Source of the DNA: Streptococcaceae bacterium AF77-01CM03A | GTDB lineage: Bacteria; Bacillota; Bacilli; Lactobacillales; Streptococcaceae | Assembly (NCBI GenBank): GCA_027665725.1 | Contig: JAQDDS010000003.1 | Span: forward strand, 1-64,000 | Direction: 5' to 3' | DNA: 64,000 nt | Shown here: positions 38,661 through 46,734 of the stretch, piece by piece | How the letters are laid out: the number at the start of each line of letters is the position of its first letter | Numbering within the stretch: position 1 is the first letter of the stretch | The notes under the pieces: model-generated | Told to the model about the DNA's origin: nothing | What the model saw: the letters and a program-made list of their open reading frames with translations, nothing else | The model's database searches: none | Position numbers and translations under genes: made by a program

Positions 38661-38670
38661 GGAGAAGCCA

Positions 38671-41331
38671 ATGAAAACTACAAAAGAAAGATTAGCAGCA
38701 GCTATTCAAACCCCATTTAAAGAGAGTCTAGTTTTTTACCATACAAGTCTAAAAGGTTTAGATTCAGAACAAGTCGAAGAAAACCGTGACCTATATGGTG
38801 AAAACACTATCACCAAGGGTCAAGAGGATTCCATCTTTAAGAAAATTTATGAGTCTATTATCAATCCCTTCACAATTATTTTGCTTGTAATTGCCTTTAT
38901 TTCTCTCGTTACAAACGTCTGGCTTGCCAAACCTGGCCAAGAAGACCCAACAACCTCTATCATTATTGTTGTCTTGGTTTTGATTTCAGGAGGTATCCGT
39001 TTTGTCCAAGAATTGCGGAGCGACAAGGCAACAACTAACCTTTCAAAAATGATTGTCAACACTGCAACTGTTATTCGTGATGGTCTTGAACAAGAGTTAC
39101 CCATCGATGAGTTGGTTGTGGGAGATCTCGTGAAATTAAGTGCGGGAGATATGATTCCAGCAGATGTCATCTTATTCGAATCGCGCGACTTTTTCGTTCA
39201 ACAGTCAGGTTTGACTGGAGAAAGTGATGCAGTTGAAAAGCTTGCTTTAAATAAAGCCACCAATCAAAATGTAGATAGCCTCTTAGAAGCAGAATCTTTG
39301 GCATTCATGGGGACAAACGTTATCTCAGGAAGTGCGACAGCTATGGTTCTAGCGGTTGGTGATGACACCATGATGGGAGCTATTGAGCAAACTCTCAACA
39401 CCTATGATGAGCCAACTTCTTTTGAACGTGAAATGAACAGCATTTCTTGGCTCTTGATCCGCTTGATGCTTGTCATGGTTCCGATTGTGTTTTTTGCAAA
39501 TGGTTTAACCGATGGAGATTGGCTAGAAGCGGGAGTGTTTGCCTTGAGCGTTGGTGTCGGACTGACACCAGAAATGCTGCCAATGATTATTACAGCCAGC
39601 TTAGCAAAAGGTTCCATTATCATGGCCAAGGAAAAGGTAGTCATCAAAAAACTCAATGCTATCCAGGACTTAGGAGCAATCGATATCCTTTGTACGGATA
39701 AAACTGGAACTTTAACGCAAGATGAGATTGTCTTAGAATACCCCTTGGATATCCATGGTGATTTGGATATGGCGGTCTTAAGAAGAGCTTATCTAAATTC
39801 ACATTTTCAAACAGGTTTGAAAAACTTGATGGACCGTGCCATCATCAGTAGAACTGAAAAAGAAGCCAAAGAACACGCTATCCTACAAAATCTCGATACC
39901 AGTTTCCAAAAAATCGACGAGCTTCCATTTGACTTTGAGCGCAGACGCATGAGTGTCATTGTCAAAGATGATAGCAATGTTGTTAGTATGGTGACCAAAG
40001 GCGCCTTGGAAGAAATGTTGACCATTTCGACACATGTGGAATATCGTGGAGAAGTCATCCCTCTTACTGAAGACATTCGTCAAGAAGTACTGGCAGAAGT
40101 TGGTCAATTAAACCGTCAAGGTTTACGTGTATTAGGTGTTGGTTACAAGTCAGGTCTACGTGAAGATTATGCCTATGCTGTGACTGATGAAAGTGACATG
40201 ATCCTTACAGGTTACCTTGCCTTTTTGGATCCACCAAAACCATCTGCAGCACCCGCTATTCAAGCTCTACTTGAGCATGGTGTCAAAACAAAAATTTTAA
40301 CTGGAGATAACGAGAAAGTAACCCAAGCTATCTGTGAAAAGGTTGGATTGGACGTTGAGCATATGCTCTTAGGTGCTGACATTGATCAAATGACAGACCA
40401 AGAATTGGCAGAAGCGGTTGAAAGTGTAACAGTCTTTGCCAAATTGTCTCCTGACCAAAAAGCTCGAATTATTCTACAATTGAAGAAAAATGGTCATGGT
40501 GTTGGTTATATGGGAGATGGTATTAACGATGCTCCATCTATGAAAGTGGCAGATGTTGGAATTTCCGTTGATACGGCAGTAGATATCGCAAAGGAAACAG
40601 CGGATGTTATCTTGCTAGACAAGGATCTCATGGTTCTTGAAACAGGTATCGTTGAAGGCCGGAAGGTCTACGCCAACATGACCAAATACATCAAGATGAC
40701 CGTTAGTTCAAACTTTGGGAATATCTTCTCACTATTGGTTGCAAGTATTTTCTTGCCATTTTTACCAATGGCTCCTGTTCATCTCATTGTCCTAAACCTA
40801 GTCTACGATTTATCTTGTGTGGCATTGCCGTTTGATAACGTGGATCAAGACTTCCTAAAACAACCTCATACATGGGAAGCAAAATCTATTACGCGATTTA
40901 TGGTTTGGATGGGTCCAATCTCATCTATCTTTGACATTTTGACCTTTATTTTCCTCTACTTTATCATTGTTCCTTTGGTGACAGGTCACCATTATGTTCA
41001 TGGGTCAGAATCTGCCCTTCAGTTTATTATCTTGTTCCAAACAGGATGGTTCATCGAATCTATGTGGTCTCAAACCATGGTCATCCATATGCTTCGTACA
41101 GCAAAAGTTCCTTTTGTACAAAGCAGACCAGCTTGGCTTGTGATTTTTATGACTCTTATTGCAGCCTTTTTCGTAACCAGTCTACCTTATGGACCGCTAG
41201 TAAATATACTTCGTTTAGCACCGTTAGGACTTCCTTACTTCTTGTTCTTAATCTGTATTATTTTCTTGTACATGTTTAGCGTCACAGTTATTAAGAAATG
41301 TTACATTAGGAAGTACAAAGAATGGTTATAG
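38671..41331 (+). CDS. mgtA: MgtA-type magnesium-transporting P-type ATPase
   Basis: An 886-residue P3B ATPase. It has an N-terminal cytoplasmic region, QSGLTGESD in the actuator domain (~182), phosphorylation site LCTDKTGTLT (Asp ~343), hinge GDGINDAPSMKVADVGISVDTAVD (~625-648), and MgtA-like last helices with PHLIVLNLVYD-type sequence. The hydrophobic core and length match MgtA/MgtB importers. The M-box leader strongly supports Mg2+ as substrate; some streptococcal P-type ATPases with a yybP-ykoY leader export Mn2+, but that leader is not seen here. GGAGAAGCCA precedes the ATG. Confidence 0.93.
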   Translation: MKTTKERLAAAIQTPFKESLVFYHTSLKGLDSEQVEENRDLYGENTITKGQEDSIFKKIYESIINPFTIILLVIAFISLVTNVWLAKPGQEDPTTSIIIVVLVLISGGIRFVQELRSDKATTNLSKMIVNTATVIRDGLEQELPIDELVVGDLVKLSAGDMIPADVILFESRDFFVQQSGLTGESDAVEKLALNKATNQNVDSLLEAESLAFMGTNVISGSATAMVLAVGDDTMMGAIEQTLNTYDEPTSFEREMNSISWLLIRLMLVMVPIVFFANGLTDGDWLEAGVFALSVGVGLTPEMLPMIITASLAKGSIIMAKEKVVIKKLNAIQDLGAIDILCTDKTGTLTQDEIVLEYPLDIHGDLDMAVLRRAYLNSHFQTGLKNLMDRAIISRTEKEAKEHAILQNLDTSFQKIDELPFDFERRRMSVIVKDDSNVVSMVTKGALEEMLTISTHVEYRGEVIPLTEDIRQEVLAEVGQLNRQGLRVLGVGYKSGLREDYAYAVTDESDMILTGYLAFLDPPKPSAAPAIQALLEHGVKTKILTGDNEKVTQAICEKVGLDVEHMLLGADIDQMTDQELAEAVESVTVFAKLSPDQKARIILQLKKNGHGVGYMGDGINDAPSMKVADVGISVDTAVDIAKETADVILLDKDLMVLETGIVEGRKVYANMTKYIKMTVSSNFGNIFSLLVASIFLPFLPMAPVHLIVLNLVYDLSCVALPFDNVDQDFLKQPHTWEAKSITRFMVWMGPISSIFDILTFIFLYFIIVPLVTGHHYVHGSESALQFIILFQTGWFIESMWSQTMVIHMLRTAKVPFVQSRPAWLVIFMTLIAAFFVTSLPYGPLVNILRLAPLGLPYFLFLICIIFLYMFSVTVIKKCYIRKYKEWL

Positions 41332-41415
41332 TTCGGTTTTGTCAAGAAAAAAGATAGAAAACTGGGGAAAAAGTTAAATTTTTTTAAAAATAGGTCGCAA
41401 GTCGGATGTTTTTTA

Positions 41416-41424
41416 TGGTATAAT
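41416..41424 (+). promoter_or_regulatory. Extended -10 promoter of spx
   Basis: TGGTATAAT at 41416-41424, 42 nt before the ATG. Confidence 0.75.
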
Positions 41425-41465
41425 AGAATAAACTGATAGTAACATGTAGCGAAAGGGGTAGGTAC

Positions 41466-41864
41466 ATGATCAAAATTTATACAGTCTCAAGTTGTACTAG
41501 CTGTAAAAAAGCTAAGACCTGGCTCAATGCCCACCAGTTAAGTTATAAAGAACAAAACCTCGGTAAAGAGGGGATTTCTAGAGAAGAATTATTAGATATT
41601 CTAACAAAAACAGACAATGGAATTGCGAGCATTGTATCATCAAAGAATCGCTACGCTAAAGCTCTCGGAGTTGATATCGAAGATTTGAGTGTCAATGAAG
41701 TGCTTAATTTAATCATGGAAACACCACGCATCCTAAAAAGTCCAATTCTTGTTGACGAGAAACGTTTGCAAGTTGGCTATAAAGAAGATGACATTCGTGC
41801 CTTCTTGCCACGCTCTGTCCGCAATGTAGAAAATGCAGAAGCACGTTTACGTGCAGCACTATAA
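41466..41864 (+). CDS. spx: Spx/ArsC family transcriptional regulator
   Basis: A 132-residue ArsC-fold protein with the redox switch C10-x-x-C13 (SSCTSCKKAK). Spx binds the C-terminal domain of RNA polymerase alpha and redirects transcription under disulfide or envelope stress; in streptococci several paralogs (SpxA1, SpxA2) exist. Which paralog this is cannot be settled from one copy. Ribosome site GAAAGGGGTAGGTAC. A hairpin (41871-41895) separates it from the lipoprotein gene. Confidence 0.92.
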   Translation: MIKIYTVSSCTSCKKAKTWLNAHQLSYKEQNLGKEGISREELLDILTKTDNGIASIVSSKNRYAKALGVDIEDLSVNEVLNLIMETPRILKSPILVDEKRLQVGYKEDDIRAFLPRSVRNVENAEARLRAAL

Positions 41865-41870
41865 AACATA

Positions 41871-41899
41871 AAGGCTGGGAGTGACTCCTAGCCTTATTT
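41871..41899 (+). terminator. Terminator or hairpin after spx
   Basis: AAGGCTGGGAG and CTCCTAGCCTT pair around TGA with one mismatch; followed by ATTTG, a weak T tract, so some read-through to the lipoprotein gene is likely. Confidence 0.7.
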
Positions 41900-41923
41900 G
41901 ATAGATAAATAAGGAAAATAAAT

Positions 41924-42496
41924 ATGAAGAAGATAGTTATCGGTACAGTTGCGCTCCTATTTTTGCTAGCTGGCTGTGGACAGAAAAAAGAGTCTGCGGA
42001 ACCTTCTAAAGATACAACGACAGAAGCTCTTCAATCAACTTTGCCAGTTCTAGAAAATGCCAATAACAATACAGTTGTAACAAAGACGCTTGTTCTACCT
42101 GCTGACGAAAATGGGGTTCAACAAACCCAGACCATTACCTATAAGGGCAAACAGTTCTTGACCTTAACGATTCAGCAAAAACGACAAGTTTCAGAAGACC
42201 TCAAGAACTTTATTGCTGAGCATGGATTAGAGGAAGCAAAAAAGGCCTTGAAAGAAGGAGAAGACAAGGATGAATCGGTCCAAGAAGCACGTAAAATTCC
42301 TGGATTTAACATTGAAACCAATCTTTTAAGTGAAACCGAGATTGAAACAAAAACAAGTTATGATTTTCAAGTTCTAGACGTTAAAAAGGCAAGCGAAAGC
42401 GAATATTTAAAAAATGTGGGATTAGAAAATCTACTAAAAAACGAACCAGAAGAATATATTGAAAATCGAGTTGCAAGTGGCGCGACTGTCCAGTAA
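41924..42496 (+). CDS. Lipoprotein, YehR/DUF1307-like
   Basis: A 190-residue lipoprotein: signal peptide MKKIVIGTVALLFLLAGC with the lipidated Cys18, a polar linker, then a soluble domain with QTITYKGKQFLTLTIQQKR that resembles the YehR/DUF1307 fold. Function unknown; probably an envelope protein. A second lipoprotein of similar fold lies at 61817-62362. AATAAGGAAAATAAAT precedes the ATG. Confidence 0.75.
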   Translation: MKKIVIGTVALLFLLAGCGQKKESAEPSKDTTTEALQSTLPVLENANNNTVVTKTLVLPADENGVQQTQTITYKGKQFLTLTIQQKRQVSEDLKNFIAEHGLEEAKKALKEGEDKDESVQEARKIPGFNIETNLLSETEIETKTSYDFQVLDVKKASESEYLKNVGLENLLKNEPEEYIENRVASGATVQ

Positions 42497-42554
42497 GGAA
42501 GTCACAGAAAATCAGCAAAATCAGGCTGTGTCATTTGTAGAATGGCTGTGAATG

Positions 42555-42563
42555 TGCTATAAT
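42555..42563 (+). promoter_or_regulatory. Extended -10 promoter of the ireB-ruvX operon
   Basis: TGCTATAAT at 42555-42563, 31 nt before the ATG of the ireB/reoM gene. Confidence 0.7.
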
Positions 42564-42593
42564 AGTACTATTCTAAGGAAAGAGGGTGTTAGA

Positions 42594-42860
42594 ATGGGAT
42601 TTACTGAAGAAACCGTACGTTTTAAATTGGATGATTCCAATAAAAAAGAAATTAGTGAAACATTGACAGAAGTCTATGCTTCCTTGAATGAGAAGGGGTA
42701 TAACCCTATTAATCAAATTGTGGGCTATGTTCTCAGTGGAGACCCAGCTTACGTTCCTCGTTACAATAACGCAAGAAATCAAATCCGTAAATACGAACGC
42801 GATGAGATTGTTGAAGAATTGGTCCGCTACTACCTTAAGGGACAAGGAGTCGATCTATAA
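42594..42860 (+). CDS. IreB/ReoM family regulatory phosphoprotein
   Basis: An 88-residue protein with the family core TVRFKLDD and [25 protein letters not shown] sequence. In enterococci IreB and in Listeria ReoM is phosphorylated by the PASTA kinase IreK/PrkA and controls MurA stability and so peptidoglycan synthesis. Threonine residues near the N-terminus (TEETVRF) are in the region phosphorylated in homologs. First gene of the operon with ruvX (3 nt apart) and the DUF1292 gene, the conserved Firmicutes trio. AGAGGGTG precedes the ATG. Confidence 0.92.
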   Translation: MGFTEETVRFKLDDSNKKEISETLTEVYASLNEKGYNPINQIVGYVLSGDPAYVPRYNNARNQIRKYERDEIVEELVRYYLKGQGVDL

Positions 42861-42863
42861 CCA

Positions 42864-43283
42864 ATGAGAATTATGGGGTTGGACGTTGGTTCCAAAACAG
42901 TAGGAGTAGCGATTAGCGATCCGTTAGGGTTTACAGCACAAGGGCTCGAAATCATCCAAATCAATGAAGATCAAGGAGAGTTCGGCTTTGAACGACTCAA
43001 GGAATTGGTTGACACCTATAAGGTGGAGCGCTTTGTTGTTGGTTTACCTAAAAATATGAACAATACCAGTGGACCGCGAGTGGAAGCGAGTCAAGCCTAT
43101 GGAGAAAAACTGGAAGAACTCTTTGGTTTGCCAGTAGAATACCAGGATGAGCGCCTGACCACGGTTGCTGCTGAGCGCATGTTGATTGAGCAAGCAGACA
43201 TTAGTCGCAATAAGCGTAAAAAAGTTATTGATAAATTAGCAGCTCAATTGATTTTGCAAAATTATTTAGATAGAAAATTTTAA
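42864..43283 (+). CDS. ruvX: Putative pre-16S rRNA nuclease (Holliday junction resolvase-like) RuvX/YqgF
   Basis: A 139-residue RNase H-fold protein: [16 protein letters not shown] with the first catalytic Asp, [30 protein letters not shown] with the Glu/Asp pair, and [20 protein letters not shown]. coli YqgF takes part in 16S rRNA 5' processing, and a junction-resolvase role has also been proposed. It lies between the ireB and DUF1292 genes, as is usual. Confidence 0.93.
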   Translation: MRIMGLDVGSKTVGVAISDPLGFTAQGLEIIQINEDQGEFGFERLKELVDTYKVERFVVGLPKNMNNTSGPRVEASQAYGEKLEELFGLPVEYQDERLTTVAAERMLIEQADISRNKRKKVIDKLAAQLILQNYLDRKF

Positions 43284-43298
43284 GACAGAGGAGAAACT

Positions 43299-43604
43299 AT
43301 GTCACACGATCACAACCACGATCACGAAGAACGTGAATTGATTACACTTGTAGATGAGCAAGGAAACGAAACTTTATTTGAAATCCTTTTGACTATTGAC
43401 GGAAAAGAAGAATTTGGTAAAAACTATGTTCTTCTTGTACCAGTTAATGCAGAAGAAGATGAAAACGGTGAAGTTGAAATCCAAGCTTACTCATTCATCG
43501 AAAATGAAGATGGAACTGAAGGCGAATTGCAACCAATTCCTGAAGATTCAGATGACGAATGGAACATGATTGAAGAAGTCTTCAACAGCTTTATGGAGGA
43601 GTGA
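43299..43604 (+). CDS. DUF1292 family protein (YrzB-like)
   Basis: A 101-residue, very acidic protein (runs such as [18 protein letters not shown]) with an N-terminal His-rich tip ([11 protein letters not shown]) and the family core [17 protein letters not shown]. Function unknown; it is conserved as the third gene after ireB and ruvX. GAGGAGAAACT precedes the ATG. Confidence 0.9.
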   Translation: MSHDHNHDHEERELITLVDEQGNETLFEILLTIDGKEEFGKNYVLLVPVNAEEDENGEVEIQAYSFIENEDGTEGELQPIPEDSDDEWNMIEEVFNSFMEE

Positions 43605-43762
43605 TACAGTCTGGGAGACTGTATCAGCCCAGTTCCTTAAAATAAGAGAGAACTGGTAATTTCGGGGATGTTTTTAGCCCAACTCCTAGAAACTAGAAAG
43701 AGTTGGAACATCCGGGGGGTGATTTTACCCCATATTGAAATTAAAACAAGCTAGGTTCTAGC
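43603..43762 (+). other. Intergenic region with five hairpins before folC
   Basis: Perfect stems follow each other: 43603-43612/43616-43625 (10 bp, loop GGG), 43629-43635/43650-43656, and a two-part long stem 43666-43672/43707-43713 plus 43679-43685/43700-43706 with CTAG/CTAG at its tip. Then come 43716-43720/43727-43731 and 43750-43754/43758-43762. No ORF with a ribosome site is seen. It could be a structured RNA or the remains of repeat elements; neither is proven. Confidence 0.6.
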
Positions 43763-43771
43763 AAATGAAGT

Positions 43772-43800
43772 AAAAAGCGAAGAGAATCTTCGCTTTTTTA
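43772..43800 (+). terminator. Terminator after the hairpin region
   Basis: AAAAAGCGAAGA (43772-43783) and TCTTCGCTTTTT (43787-43798) form a 12-bp stem with loop GAA. Confidence 0.9.
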
Positions 43801-43821
43801 TTAAGGATTAAGGAGATAAGC

Positions 43822-45072
43822 GTGTTTGAAGTAGAAAAATGGCTCCATAGTCGGATTGGATTGAATTTTAGATCAGGTTTGGGACGGATGCAAAAAGCAG
43901 TGGATTTACTGGGGAATCCTGAGCAAACCTATCCAATTATCCATGTGACGGGGACGAATGGGAAAGGGTCGACCATTGCCTTTATGAGAGAGCTTTTTGT
44001 CTCTCACGGCAAGAATGTTGGGACCTTTACTTCGCCCCATATTGTTAGCATCCATGACCGTATCTGTATTAATGGTGAGCCTATATCGGATGATGATTTT
44101 ATCCGTTTAGCCGATAAAGTTAAAGCAATGGAGCAAAGACTTTTAGAAACCCACGATCAGCTATCTTTTTTTGAGTTGCTGACCTTGATTGCTTTGCTCT
44201 ATTTTAAAGAGCAAGAAGTAGATTTGGTCCTACTGGAAGTTGGGATAGGTGGACTTCTTGATACTACCAATGTAGTGACAGGAGAAATTGCAATCATCAC
44301 ATCAATCGGCCTCGATCACCAGGAGACCTTGGGCGATAGTCTGGAAGAAATCGCTAAACAGAAAGCAGGAATTTTTAAGCCCGGCAAGTCAGCTGTGATT
44401 GCAAATCTAGCATCGGAAGCCCAACTCGTTTGTCAAAGGACTGCTACTGATTTGGGTGTAAGTCTCTACCAAGCCGACCAAGATTTTTCTTTCCGAAATG
44501 GGAACTTTTCTTCTTCTCTAGCTGACTTGAACCACCTAATATTGGGATTAGAGGGAGCATATCAGGAGGAAAATGCAGCGCTTGCCTTGCAGGCTTTTCT
44601 ACTATTTATGGTACAAAGAGACGAGAAAGTAGAACAAGAAGCAGTACATGCTGCCTTGCAAGCTACTAAATGGGCAGGAAGGCTAGAAGCTATCACTGAG
44701 CACATCTATTTGGATGGGGCTCACAATTTACCAGCTCTAGAGCGTTTGGTTGAATTTATCCAAGAGAAAATTCAGCAAGGGTACCAGCCTCAAATTCTAT
44801 TTGGTGCGCTAAAGCGGAAAGATTATAGTGGGATGCTTACTTATTTAACAGAGCATTTACCTGATGTAGTTCTCTATGTTACGAGTTTTGACTATCAGGG
44901 TTCCTTGGAAGAGCAAGATCTTGGAGATTATACAAGCATTGCTTCATATCGAGATTTTATAGATAATCTTGAAGCTTCTGCACAAGAGAAAGACTTGCTA
45001 TTTGTGACAGGCTCTCTCTATTTTATATCTGAGGTTCGAGCTTGTATCATGGCCTCAGAGTCATTTGATTGA
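43822..45072 (+). CDS. folC: Folylpolyglutamate synthase / dihydrofolate synthase
   Basis: A 416-residue Mur-ligase-fold enzyme that adds glutamate to folates. P-loop HVTGTNGKGST near residue 40-50, folate-binding loop FTSPHIVSIHDRICINGEPIS, carbamylated-lysine region QKAGIFKPGKSAVI, and a C-terminal ADP-binding domain with YLDGAHN. The start is GTG at 43822 behind AAGGAG (43810-43815), 22 nt after the terminator. The final part DLLFVTGSLYFISEVR is typical. Confidence 0.94.
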   Translation: MFEVEKWLHSRIGLNFRSGLGRMQKAVDLLGNPEQTYPIIHVTGTNGKGSTIAFMRELFVSHGKNVGTFTSPHIVSIHDRICINGEPISDDDFIRLADKVKAMEQRLLETHDQLSFFELLTLIALLYFKEQEVDLVLLEVGIGGLLDTTNVVTGEIAIITSIGLDHQETLGDSLEEIAKQKAGIFKPGKSAVIANLASEAQLVCQRTATDLGVSLYQADQDFSFRNGNFSSSLADLNHLILGLEGAYQEENAALALQAFLLFMVQRDEKVEQEAVHAALQATKWAGRLEAITEHIYLDGAHNLPALERLVEFIQEKIQQGYQPQILFGALKRKDYSGMLTYLTEHLPDVVLYVTSFDYQGSLEEQDLGDYTSIASYRDFIDNLEASAQEKDLLFVTGSLYFISEVRACIMASESFD

Positions 45073-45158
45073 CTCTCCAATCTTTATTTGTTATAGTGAA
45101 GGTGTGGTGGCTCAGCAGGATTATTCTGATTTTAAGTCACTGAAAGAAAGGAGACATT

Positions 45159-45590
45159 ATGTCACTCAAAAAATTCACACTTTCTCTTGCCTCTTTGGCA
45201 AGTCTTAGTCTCTTAGTTGCATGTTCGCCAAAAGAGCAGGCAACTCCTTCAACTCAAGCTAACACTAGTGCTAGTACGGAAGTAAGGACTAGCCAGCAAG
45301 CAGAAATGACTGTTTCTAGTTCGACAGCTAGCTCAGTAACTAACATTGATGGGACCTATAAAGGGCAAGATGAGGGAGATAGCATTACTCTCGTTGTTAC
45401 TGGAAATACTGGAACATGGACAGAAGTCGAAGCTGATGGTGATCAGGAAATTAAGAAGGTCACTTTCGAACCAGAAAGTCAGAGAGTCTTTATTGGAGAT
45501 GATATCAAGGTTTATGTAGCTGATGGCAATCAAATGATCATTGATGATATGGATCGCGAAATTTCTGATCGTATCGTTCTAAAAAAATAG
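45159..45590 (+). CDS. Small lipoprotein of unknown function
   Basis: A 143-residue protein with signal peptide and lipobox LLVACS (Cys about residue 22), a serine/threonine-rich linker (~25-62) and a small C-terminal domain beginning IDGTYKGQDEGDSITLVV, which may be a beta-rich fold. GAAAGGAGACATT precedes the ATG. It has its own terminator. A homolog lies after folC in pneumococcus as I recall. Function not known. Confidence 0.8.
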   Translation: MSLKKFTLSLASLASLSLLVACSPKEQATPSTQANTSASTEVRTSQQAEMTVSSSTASSVTNIDGTYKGQDEGDSITLVVTGNTGTWTEVEADGDQEIKKVTFEPESQRVFIGDDIKVYVADGNQMIIDDMDREISDRIVLKK

Positions 45591-45602
45591 ATATCTTTTG
45601 TA

Positions 45603-45642
45603 AGGACTTGAATCTCGTTAACACGGATTCGGGTCCTTTTTT
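45603..45642 (+). terminator. Terminator of the small lipoprotein gene
   Basis: GGACTTGAATC and GATTCGGGTCC form a stem with G-T pairs and an inner CG/CG pair, then TTTTTTC. Confidence 0.85.
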
Positions 45643-45662
45643 CTTTAATCGATTTTTGGCAT

Positions 45663-45712
45663 AAAAAAATCCATACGATTAAGGTAGCTATTTTCTACCC
45701 AAAAAGTATGGA
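45663..45712 (-). terminator. Terminator of the Cof-type phosphatase gene
   Basis: On the minus strand CCATAC and GTATGG (outer) plus GGTAG and CTACC (inner) form a two-step stem, followed by ATTTTTTTATG. Confidence 0.8.
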
Positions 45713-45725
45713 GGGATAGGTTTTA

Positions 45726-46538
45726 TTAAAGGAACTGCTCTTGTAAAAAGTGAGCGACTCCGTCTTCTTCGTTGGTTAGCGGTAATTGCTCGTCTGCGAA
45801 AGAAAGTAGAGCGGGATTAGCATTTTTCATGGCATATCCTCTACCTGCAAAGGAGAGCATTTCTTGGTCATTGTGTTCGTCACCAAAGGCAATCAAGTTC
45901 TGTCTGTCTATATTCATGACATTGAGGAGGTATTCAAGAGCAAAGGCTTTGTGAACACCTTTGGGTGCGCATTCGAGGATGTTTAAAGGACCACCCCAAG
46001 TATTAATGTTGAGTTGATGCTTGTAAAAACTGTTCATTTCTTCTGCGAGAGCATATTTGTCACTTGCGCGAGTCTGAAATAAAATGCAGTTAGGGTCCTT
46101 GGTGACAAGTTCAGGATTAAATTGATTTTCAGGTCTGAAGTTTTCAACACCAAATAGCCTAGGGTCGGCAATCTCTTTGTTCGGAGCTGTAATGTAAAAC
46201 TTTTTACGGTATTCACCTGCGATAAAGTCTGCCTCAATCTCCTCTTTTCGTTTCACGATATCCAAGAGATATTTTTTGTCCACAGTAAGGCATTTTTCAT
46301 GTTTCCAAACCTTACCAGGTAGGTGAGTGAGTGAACCGTTGAAGTTGATCATAGGAGTCTCAAGTTCAAGTTGGTCATAAAAATCTTTGGCCATACGATA
46401 TGGGCGACCGGTTGCGATAACCACATGGTGGCCTTTTTTAGAGATTTTTTTAATGGTTTCTTTTGTAAAGTCAGAGAGTTTGCTTTCTCCATTAAGTAAG
46501 GTACCGTCTAAGTCCACGGCAATCATTTTTTTAGTCAT
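45726..46538 (-). CDS. Cof-type HAD family phosphatase
   Basis: A 270-residue HAD hydrolase with motif I AVDLDGTLLN (nucleophile Asp near residue 9), motif II VIATGRP, Lys in motif III, and motif IV FGDEHNDQEML. The type IIB cap lies between motifs II and III. Such enzymes dephosphorylate sugar phosphates or flavin precursors; the substrate cannot be told. It converges with the lipoprotein gene and diverges from the NCS2 permease gene. Confidence 0.92.
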   Translation of the reverse strand: MTKKMIAVDLDGTLLNGESKLSDFTKETIKKISKKGHHVVIATGRPYRMAKDFYDQLELETPMINFNGSLTHLPGKVWKHEKCLTVDKKYLLDIVKRKEEIEADFIAGEYRKKFYITAPNKEIADPRLFGVENFRPENQFNPELVTKDPNCILFQTRASDKYALAEEMNSFYKHQLNINTWGGPLNILECAPKGVHKAFALEYLLNVMNIDRQNLIAFGDEHNDQEMLSFAGRGYAMKNANPALLSFADEQLPLTNEEDGVAHFLQEQFL

Positions 46539-46668
46539 AAAATCCTCCCGAATCTAGTTTCAGATAAGATGTTTCCTATTATATCAAAAAGCTGAAAGAA
46601 AAGCTGACTATAAGCAAAAATAAGAAGAATAATATCCTCTAAGAATTTTTAAAAATAGGAAAAAAAGC

Positions 46669-46697
46669 TTGAAAATGTGAATGATCAATGATATAAT
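46669..46697 (+). promoter_or_regulatory. Promoter of the NCS2 permease gene
   Basis: TTGAAA (46669-46674), a 17-nt spacer and perfect TATAAT (46692-46697). The leader is short, and no purine-riboswitch pattern is visible. Confidence 0.8.
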
Positions 46698-46734
46698 AGT
46701 CATATTGTTCGTAAAATGACAAAGGAGATTAAAA

